A stretch of 64,000 nucleotides of DNA, from NCBI GenBank assembly GCA_030372985.1, contig JAUCQB010000161.1, positions 32,791 through 96,790 of the forward strand. The letters are read 5' to 3'. This document shows positions 58,756-64,000 of this stretch, in pieces. The stretch comes from Phycisphaerae bacterium. GTDB taxonomy: Bacteria > Planctomycetota > Phycisphaerae > UBA1845 > PWPN01. How positions within the stretch are numbered: the stretch's first letter is position 1; every line of letters begins with the position of its first letter. Below the pieces are notes generated by a model. That model did no database searches, was not told the DNA's origin, and saw only the letters and a list, made by a program, of their open reading frames with translations. Both the position numbers and the translations under genes were made by a program.

Positions 58756-60144
58756 CTACCAGCCTCTTCGTATGATGTGGCGACGAGTCTTGGGTCGTCG
58801 GCGGAAGCGGTGTACAACCTTGCCAGCCCCGACCTGCGGCTGAACGCTCGGGGTGGGCGCTACCTGCGGATGCTGCTCGCTCACGGCAGGCTGCGTCTTA
58901 CGCTCCGCAGGGCAAACGGCGCCGGCGCGATCGCGCCGATGTCCCTGGGGCGATTGACTTGCCTGCGCATGACGCGGCTGCCTGGGCACCGGCCGGGCCG
59001 ACGGTTCAGGGAGCTCGGGTTTGTCCGGGCTGACCGGGATGGGCCTGCGGATCAGCCGCTCGATGTCCTTGAGATACGGCCGTTCCTGGCTGTCGCAGAA
59101 CGATACCGCCAGGCCGGAGGCTCCTGCACGGCCGGTCCGGCCGATGCGGTGGACGTAGGTCTCGGGCTCGTTGGGTACGTCATAGTTGATGACGTGCGAG
59201 ATCTCATCGATGTCCAGTCCGCGGGCGGCGATATCCGTAGCCACCAGTACCGGCGGGGCGCTGGATTTGAACCGGGTCATCGCTCGCGTGCGGGCATTCT
59301 GGCTCTTGTTGCCGTGAACAGCCTCGGCGCAGATGCCCGCTCGCGACAGGTGCCTGGCGACGCGGTCCGCCCCGTGCTTGGTCCGGGTGAACACCAGGAC
59401 TCGCGTGATGGCGTTGTTGCTGAGGAAGTACTCGAGCATGGCCGGCTTGCTCGTCTTCTCGACGAAGTAGACGGACTGCTCAACGGTGTCGGCGGCGATC
59501 GATGCCGCCGCGATCTGCACGCTGACCGGCCGTCGGAGGATGGCATTCGCCAATTCGCGGATTTCGGCCGGCATGGTTGCCGAAAAGAGCAGCGTCTGCC
59601 GCTGTGTCGGGACCTTCGCGACGATCTTGCGGATGTCGCGGATGAAGCCCATGTCGAGCATCCGGTCGGCCTCATCGAGGACGAGTACTTCGACGTGTCT
59701 CAGATCGACTAGCCCCTGCTGCATCAGATCGAGCAGCCGGCCGGGAGTGGCGACGAGGATGTCGACCCCGTCCTGAAGGGCGCGGGCTTGGGGGATCTGG
59801 CTCACGCCGCCGAAGACGACGGTCTGACGCAGGGGGGTGTTCCGGCCGTAAGTGCGGAAGCTGTCGCCGATCTGAGCGGCAAGCTCTCGCGTCGGGGCGA
59901 GAATGAGCACCCGGATTTTGGGGATACGACGATGGTCCTGGAGTCGTGCGTGGCCGAGCCGTTGCAGGATCGGCAAGGCGAACGCGGCCGTCTTGCCGGT
60001 ACCCGTCTGGGCGCAGCCGAGCACGTCTCGGCCTTCCAGCACGTGTGGAATCGCCTTGACCTGGATCGGCGTAGGGGTGGTGTAGCCTTCGGCGATAACC
60101 GCACGAAGGATGGGCTCTGAGAGCCCCAACTCTTCAAATCTCAT
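58756..60144 (-). CDS. DEAD-box ATP-dependent RNA helicase (RhlE-like)
   Basis: A 462-residue helicase. Motifs in order are TPTPIQ (Q motif), [10 protein letters not shown] (I), PTRELAAQ (Ia), TPGRLLDLM (Ib), [12 protein letters not shown] (II), FSATMP (III), [10 protein letters not shown] (IV), [11 protein letters not shown] (V) and [10 protein letters not shown] (VI). The C-terminal 90 residues are Pro/Gln/Arg-rich and end in a strongly basic [17 protein letters not shown], a likely RNA-binding tail. AAAGG lies seven bases before the ATG. Probably involved in ribosome assembly or mRNA turnover. Confidence 0.94.
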   Translation of the reverse strand: MRFEELGLSEPILRAVIAEGYTTPTPIQVKAIPHVLEGRDVLGCAQTGTGKTAAFALPILQRLGHARLQDHRRIPKIRVLILAPTRELAAQIGDSFRTYGRNTPLRQTVVFGGVSQIPQARALQDGVDILVATPGRLLDLMQQGLVDLRHVEVLVLDEADRMLDMGFIRDIRKIVAKVPTQRQTLLFSATMPAEIRELANAILRRPVSVQIAAASIAADTVEQSVYFVEKTSKPAMLEYFLSNNAITRVLVFTRTKHGADRVARHLSRAGICAEAVHGNKSQNARTRAMTRFKSSAPPVLVATDIAARGLDIDEISHVINYDVPNEPETYVHRIGRTGRAGASGLAVSFCDSQERPYLKDIERLIRRPIPVSPDKPELPEPSARPVPRQPRHAQASQSPQGHRRDRAGAVCPAERKTQPAVSEQHPQVAPTPSVQPQVGAGKVVHRFRRRPKTRRHIIRRGW

Positions 60145-60679
60145 CAAAAACCTTTACCAAATGTGGCGAGAGCGGATTGTGCCGGGGAATGAGGCGGTCG
60201 CACGTTGCGTCCTGATAAGCCATCGGTACCTGGCCCTGATCCAATGGCTGTTCGCCCACTGAATACAACCGAGTATACCAGGATCCCGTCGTCAAGTCCA
60301 GCGTCGCGTCTGGTTCACAGCGACTCCGCGACCTGGCTATGTCTTGTTGTTCTGACAAGGGTTTGTGGCATGGGGAAGGGGTATCCAACCCTGAACCTGC
60401 CCGGTCTGAGCGACGTCGGTCCTCAGCCGACGAACGTCCTCGGTTTTCTCACCGCGGGGGCGGGAGTATTTGGCAGGCCGGATTTCCGCTGGTTTCCGAG
60501 CGGTGGAAAAACGGGCCGCCCGCCGCGATCTGCCTCTCACGATTTCACCCATGGGGGCTGCGGTGTCATGAGAGACAAGTGGGGTCCGGACTCGCAGGTG
60601 CTGGTGTTCGACGCCGGCAACTTCGGCAGCGGCCATCAGACTGATACGCCCGTTGCGGTTTCGATCTCCCCGAGGAAGT
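60145..60679. other. Intergenic region between helicase and metallophosphoesterase genes
   Basis: About 535 bases. The helicase promoter must lie here; TATACT on the minus strand near 60270 lacks a correctly spaced -35. A plus-strand frame from 60569 reads SQVLVFDAGNFGSGHQTDTP, which may be a remnant of a beta-propeller gene, but nothing around it supports a functional protein. Confidence 0.4.
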
Positions 60680-61708
60680 TCAGCGTGCTTCTATGCAACA
60701 CGGCATCGGGTTCCTACTCCAGGGGACCGCAAACTGGCTCTTCGCGTCCGTCTCAAACCGATCAAGCACGGGCGAGTAGGTCCGAATCTGAATCTCGTTG
60801 TCGGCCGGCACGAAGCGAATAATGCGCAGCCAACCGTCACCGCCGTTCTGGCGGTCCTGGTAGTCGGCGAGCATCTCCAGCACGTCGGCGCCTGCGTCGT
60901 TCCGCGAGATCTGGTGATATTCCTCGACGCTGCCGATGTGGCCGCAGAGAGCCATGAAGACCTGCGGGCTGCGGCGGATGAGCTCCTGCCATATCTCCTC
61001 GCCCGAGTTGCCATCCTTTCGACATTCTCGCTGCGTCTGCCGACCGACGCCGGCATCGCCTCGCAGGTAGCTGTGCGTGGTGATGATCGCCGACCGGGTG
61101 GGATGCCGGTGGAGAACACCTCGTGCCCAGTCGAGGGCATCGTCGGGCGCATCCAGTTCGAGATGCAAGATGACGAAATCGACCCCGCCCCCGGAGAAAA
61201 GCTGATAGGAATTCAGGCGGTTGGGCGATGCTCCACCGTACCACGGACGGCCCCGGAATCGCCGGTCGGGGTCGAAGTGTCGCAGATACATCGTCGCGAT
61301 GCCCTTGCGTGCGCCTTCGTCGCTGTCATAGTCGTGGTTGCCGATCGCGATGCCATAGGGGACTACTCCGTCCAGGACCGCCATGGCCTCGTCGGCAACC
61401 TTCCACTCCGAGGGCTTGTAGCCATACCTATGGACGAGGTCGCCCACGTGCGTGACGAAAACGATGTTCTCCTTATCACGGTTCTGTTTGATCCAGTTGG
61501 TCTGGGCGAAAAACAGATCCGGCCGCTTCTCGCTGTATATCTGCGTGTCCGGAATCATCACGATCGAGAACGGGCGCCGGGCGTCGGTCTTGGCCGCCGG
61601 CCCCGAGCAACCGATACATGACAGCAGAGTCAGCAACGCACCGAACTGAAGACATCGCTGGCGCCTGGATGTCAGCTTGTGGTGCGGCAAGCGTACGACA
61701 ACGTTCAT
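60680..61708 (-). CDS. Calcineurin-like metallophosphoesterase lipoprotein
   Basis: A 342-residue exported phosphoesterase. The lipobox is LLSCIGC (Cys33). Metal ligands follow the family order: MIPDTQIY, VTHVGDLVHR, AIGNHDYD, ITTHSYL and ALCGHIGSVEEYH. Related secreted proteins act on phosphodiesters or nucleotides, but substrate is not predictable here. GAGG lies five bases before the ATG at 61708; the frame has an earlier start without a ribosome binding site. Confidence 0.88.
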   Translation of the reverse strand: MNVVVRLPHHKLTSRRQRCLQFGALLTLLSCIGCSGPAAKTDARRPFSIVMIPDTQIYSEKRPDLFFAQTNWIKQNRDKENIVFVTHVGDLVHRYGYKPSEWKVADEAMAVLDGVVPYGIAIGNHDYDSDEGARKGIATMYLRHFDPDRRFRGRPWYGGASPNRLNSYQLFSGGGVDFVILHLELDAPDDALDWARGVLHRHPTRSAIITTHSYLRGDAGVGRQTQRECRKDGNSGEEIWQELIRRSPQVFMALCGHIGSVEEYHQISRNDAGADVLEMLADYQDRQNGGDGWLRIIRFVPADNEIQIRTYSPVLDRFETDAKSQFAVPWSRNPMPCCIEAR

Positions 61709-61832
61709 TGTGCCTCCTTGCGACGGACTCCGACAGCATACCAGCTCAACTGCCATATTCTGCAGCCAGGACCGGCAGGTCTTCGTTACCTTCGGCGGCT
61801 CCGACCATGCCCAACCGTCTTCACAGACACTC

Positions 61833-62105
61833 TCAAACGTTCTGCGGCGCCCTTTCCGGCACGCATGCCAGCGCCTGCTTCAGGTCCTTCACGAGCTTGT
61901 CGGCCGGTTCGATGCCGATTGACAGCCGAACCGTGTTCTTGCGGACGCCAAAGCCCGTGCGCCGCTCCGGCGGCAGATAGAGCATCGTCGTCAAGTACGG
62001 AATGCAGATCAGCGATTCCGTGGCCCCGAGACTGACCGCGTGATAAATGGTTTTCAGCGCCGCCACAAACCGCTTGGCGTCCTCTTCGTCCTCGCCCAGA
62101 AATCC
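61833..62105 (-). pseudogene. C-terminal remnant of a Cys/Met-metabolism PLP enzyme
   Basis: The minus-strand frame reads GFLGEDEEDAKRFVAALKTI, then YHAVSLGATESLICIPYLTT, and ends RLSIGIEPADKLVKDLKQAL. This is the C-terminal about 90 residues of cystathionine gamma-synthase/O-acetylhomoserine sulfhydrylase-type enzymes (SLGATESL is the family motif). The 300 or so N-terminal residues with the PLP lysine are missing. Similarity begins exactly where the inverted-repeat element at 62102-62233 ends, so the element or a deletion at it truncated the gene. Confidence 0.8.
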
Positions 62106-62233
62106 GGGGACACCATACCTCTTTTTTGCTCTGAAGTCAAGGTCTGTTCATGATGGCTCAACCGCGTTCTTACGCTACAGGCCATGCCGGAAACCAAGGT
62201 GAGCAGCGAAATAAGTATGGTGTCCCCCGATTA
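62102..62233. repeat. MITE-like element with inverted GGGGACACCATAC ends
   Basis: Left end 62102-62131 has ATCCGGGGACACCATACC, then a T-run and GCTC; the right end 62201-62233 is an inverted copy (GAGC, AAATAAGTATGGTGTCCCCC, GAT). The GGTGTCCCC core resembles a REP type I know from many bacterial genomes. About 70 bases separate the arms. It encodes nothing. Confidence 0.7.
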
Positions 62234-62270
62234 ACGCGAGAAACGAAACCTGCTCCCTGCAACCGTGCAG

Positions 62271-62516
62271 ATGCAGTCCTATCTTGGCGGCTTCCTGCTG
62301 GCGTGGATGGTGTTCGGCTGGTTCTGGACGGTGCTGGCTATCTCGCTGGACAACGCCAGGGTATTCAGAGGCGTGGGAAGAGCCTTCAGAATTGACGACG
62401 ATGTCGTGGCGTTCCTCTTCTGGCTCTTGCCAACGGCCGGATCGTTGCTTCTCGACGTCGTTCTGGTCTGGAAGGGGACTGTGGCTGCCCGGTACGCCAA
62501 TCGCCGAGATAGATGA
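62271..62516 (+). CDS. Possible small membrane protein
   Basis: An 81-residue frame with two clearly hydrophobic segments, about residues 4-24 (SYLGGFLLAWMVFGWFWTVL) and 43-66 (VVAFLFWLLPTAGSLLLDVV), and a basic C-terminus. No ribosome binding site is evident and no family is recognised. The hydrophobic pattern makes it more credible than other short frames, but it may be a remnant. Confidence 0.4.
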   Translation: MQSYLGGFLLAWMVFGWFWTVLAISLDNARVFRGVGRAFRIDDDVVAFLFWLLPTAGSLLLDVVLVWKGTVAARYANRRDR

Positions 62517-62523
62517 TGCCGCG

Positions 62524-62587
62524 CGTCACTGATAGGAGATTCGATTCCGCGAGGGGCGGCGGCGTGGCCCCGGGGGTGGGGGGTTAG
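62524..62587. repeat. Direct repeat, copy 1, downstream of the rhodanese gene
   Basis: CGTCACTGATAGGAGATTCG followed by CCGCGAGGGGCGGCGGCGTG and a CCCCGGGGGTGGGG tail. A second copy with small differences lies at 63657-63722, in the same orientation. Confidence 0.7.
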
Positions 62588-62628
62588 ACAGATGTAATGC
62601 CGAATGGTCGGTGCCGAATGAGGGACGG

Positions 62629-63570
62629 CTAGGGGCCAGTCTCCAAGGGCAGCTCGGGGTGGGAAACCCATTCTAACAGAGAGCCGTCGTAGACAGCCAC
62701 GTTGGGATGACCGAGGTGGTGGAGGATGGCGAGATCAAATGCTGCAGCGTAGCCCGCCCCGCAGTAGGTGATAACCTGCTGGCCCCTGGTGAGATTGAGT
62801 GGTGCCCACACCGCCTCTAGTTGGGGCCGTGCCAGAATGGTGAAGGTCGTGGGGTCCAGATTGGCTAGGAACGGAAGATTGACCGAGTTGGGGATGTGGC
62901 CGGTCCGGCCAAGGCCGACACAGTCCCATTCGCCGGTGTGGCAAGTCGGCCAGAGAGCGTTCACCAACACGACCGCTGGGTCATTCATCGCCAGCTTGAC
63001 CTGCTCGAGGTTGGCTATCAGCTCGTCCCGCACCGCCTTGACCTGAAACACCTTCGCAGCGGGCTGGACAACACCGGCTTGGACCGGGCGGCCCTCCAAC
63101 GCCCACTTGCGGAGTCCGCCGTCGAGGATCCGCACATTCTTGTGGCCATAGTACTGCAAAGCCCACCAGAAGCGTGCTGCCCAGGTTCCACCATCATAGT
63201 CAGTGTCATAAACGACTACCATGGCGTGGTTGTCGATACCCAGACTCCCCATCAAATCGGCAAATGGCCCTGGTGGGAGAATCTCCAGGGGCACCGGGTT
63301 GTTCGGGTCCGAGAAACCATACCAGATGTCAACATAAGCGGCGCCAGGGATGTGTCCATCACTATACCCTGTGGTGGAATAGGGGGATCTGGCATCAACG
63401 ACACGCAGCGACGGGCTGTTCAGGTTGCTGGCCAGCCATTCAGTGGTGACAAACACGTCCCAGTTGCTCTGAGCAGACCTCGCAGAGGTTTCCCCAATCT
63501 CATCATCGGTGCTGCCGGCTGCCCCAACCCAGATCAGGGTTCCAAATAGACAGGCACTTAGAAGCCGCAT
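62629..63570 (-). CDS. Exported two-domain rhodanese (thiosulfate sulfurtransferase)
   Basis: A 313-residue sulfurtransferase with two rhodanese domains. An N-terminal signal (ACLFGTLIWVGAAGS) suggests export. The inactive first domain has VVDARSPYSTTGYSDGHIPG; the second has HIPNSVNLPF and the active-site loop TYCGAGYAAA with catalytic Cys. GGAGG lies five bases before the ATG at 63570. The sequence looks less GC-rich than its neighbours, and imperfect direct repeats lie on both sides, which hints at acquisition as a unit. Confidence 0.88.
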   Translation of the reverse strand: MRLLSACLFGTLIWVGAAGSTDDEIGETSARSAQSNWDVFVTTEWLASNLNSPSLRVVDARSPYSTTGYSDGHIPGAAYVDIWYGFSDPNNPVPLEILPPGPFADLMGSLGIDNHAMVVVYDTDYDGGTWAARFWWALQYYGHKNVRILDGGLRKWALEGRPVQAGVVQPAAKVFQVKAVRDELIANLEQVKLAMNDPAVVLVNALWPTCHTGEWDCVGLGRTGHIPNSVNLPFLANLDPTTFTILARPQLEAVWAPLNLTRGQQVITYCGAGYAAAFDLAILHHLGHPNVAVYDGSLLEWVSHPELPLETGP

Positions 63571-63656
63571 CGATTCCTCCTTTCGAGCTGACCAGGAATT
63601 CTCGAGAGAGCAACTCAGCACGCTCTCCATGTCAGCTATGGTACATTGTCATTGCA

Positions 63657-63722
63657 CGTCACTGATACTGATAGGAAATTTGATGCCGCGAGCGGCGGCG
63701 TGGCCCCGGGGGCGGGTGGTTG
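63657..63722. repeat. Direct repeat, copy 2, upstream of the rhodanese gene
   Basis: Same order as copy 1: CGTCACTGATA, CTGATAGGAAATTTGATGCC, GCGAGCGGCGGCGTGGCCCC, GGGGGCGGGTGG. It differs from copy 1 by a duplicated ACTGAT, one missing GGG-like unit and scattered substitutions. Confidence 0.7.
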
Positions 63723-63974
63723 GGGGGGCGGGGGCCGTTTGGCGACTCATGCACTCATGCTCGCCCTTTATCGTACCCGTTCCCACGGGTGGTCAGACGC
63801 TTGTGGCCCGTTTCGCGGAGTCGTCCCGGCACGCCGGGCGCTCGCAGACCGTCCACGTATATGGAGTATAACCCCTGAGTTCAGGTTTGTCAAGGTGGAA
63901 ATTGAGAATGTTCCGATTGGATTCGGGTTCGCCTCCCGCAAAGTTGGTAGCTTTTTACGGCCCAACCCCTTAAT

Positions 63975-64000
63975 CTGTCTCTTATACACATCTCCGAGCC
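63975..64000. other. Nextera transposase adapter (artificial sequence)
   Basis: CTGTCTCTTATACACATCT is the 19-base Tn5 mosaic end used in Nextera libraries, and it continues with CCGAGCC, the beginning of the read-2 adapter. This is untrimmed library sequence, not genome. Confidence 0.97.

Larger units (their letters stand above)
63571..64000. other. Right-end region
   Basis: No supportable gene. It holds the second direct-repeat copy and GC-poorer unique sequence from about 63870, and ends in adapter sequence. A 73-codon minus-strand frame here runs into the adapter and is not credible. Confidence 0.6.

Noticed and set aside
60569..60822. Possible beta-propeller or arylsulfotransferase remnant (SQVLVFDAGNFGSG)
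   Set aside because: One suggestive phrase only; the frame soon becomes Ser/Arg-rich shadow of the metallophosphoesterase gene. Mentioned in the intergenic entry but not called.
1..64000. CRISPR array, rRNA or tRNA genes
   Set aside because: No regularly spaced repeats were found, and no cloverleaf with a GTTCRA-type T loop could be completed by eye; a tRNAscan-SE run would settle the tRNA question.

Overview
The window is a GC-rich bacterial contig that looks like a member of the Planctomycetota, probably a heterotrophic Phycisphaerae/Planctomycetia-type lineage. This rests on gene content, not a marker tree. The clues are Tat-exported Gfo/Idh/MocA and sugar-isomerase-like proteins, NPCBM, malectin and GH97 carbohydrate proteins, an ECF sigma/anti-sigma pair without a zinc finger, about a dozen lipoproteins, and a recurrent Ser-Gln-Pro (often TSQPA) tether after export signals. 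The contig starts inside trmD. Its last 26 bases are a Nextera transposase adapter, so the right edge is a library artefact and not genome.

Layout: (1) 1-2.0 kb, housekeeping run trmD'-rplS-yraN-tatD. (2) 2.0-6.1 kb, a VapBC-type toxin-antitoxin pair followed by a spmA-spmB-dacB cassette on the minus strand. (3) 6.1-10 kb, a STAS protein and a two-gene Tat-exported NiFe hydrogenase, then a nitrilase-fold protein. (4) 10-18 kb, polA, a membrane-anchored coiled-coil protein ending in a BRCT-like domain, asnS with an extra coiled-coil insertion, and nadA. (5) 18-30 kb, a carbohydrate-foraging block: an 893-aa glycosidase-like protein with malectin domain, UPF0316, GH97 fused to a Dabb domain, an esterase lipoprotein, a GH109-like Gfo/Idh/MocA protein, a SagB-like lipoprotein, a PPC-domain protein, a zinc alcohol dehydrogenase and a Tat-exported TIM-barrel isomerase. 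(6) 30-37 kb, a GTDC1/QTMAN-like glycosyltransferase, CAP, cyclophilin and NPCBM lipoproteins, an orphan sugar ABC ATPase and a RAYT transposase. (7) 37-43 kb, a papain-like lipoprotein, then an ECF sigma/anti-sigma/STN operon. (8) 43-50 kb, panC, an oversized lgt, a cytidylate-kinase-like protein, an esterase, a nucleotidyltransferase, prmC. (9) 50-60 kb, a GPH sugar symporter, a K+-independent-type H+-pyrophosphatase, exported PEBP and PIMT lipoproteins, a PPi-type phosphofructokinase, a decayed gene and a RhlE-type helicase. (10) 60-64 kb, a metallophosphoesterase lipoprotein, a truncated PLP-enzyme pseudogene cut by an inverted-repeat element, and an exported rhodanese between direct repeats.

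The themes are polysaccharide scavenging with export by Tat and lipoprotein routes, pyrophosphate-based energy economy (HppA plus PPi-PFK), and a scatter of different short palindromic (REP/MITE-like) elements, at least two of which sit at disrupted genes. I see no CRISPR array, rRNA, recognisable tRNA, prophage or classical defence island. The most unusual items are the BRCT-like domain predicted outside the cytoplasm, the GH97-Dabb fusion, the coiled-coil insertions in Lgt and AsnRS, the RAYT element that appears to have supplied the start of an ABC ATPase gene, the vapBC promoter that predicts a leaderless transcript, and the spmAB-dacB cassette in a probable non-spore-former.
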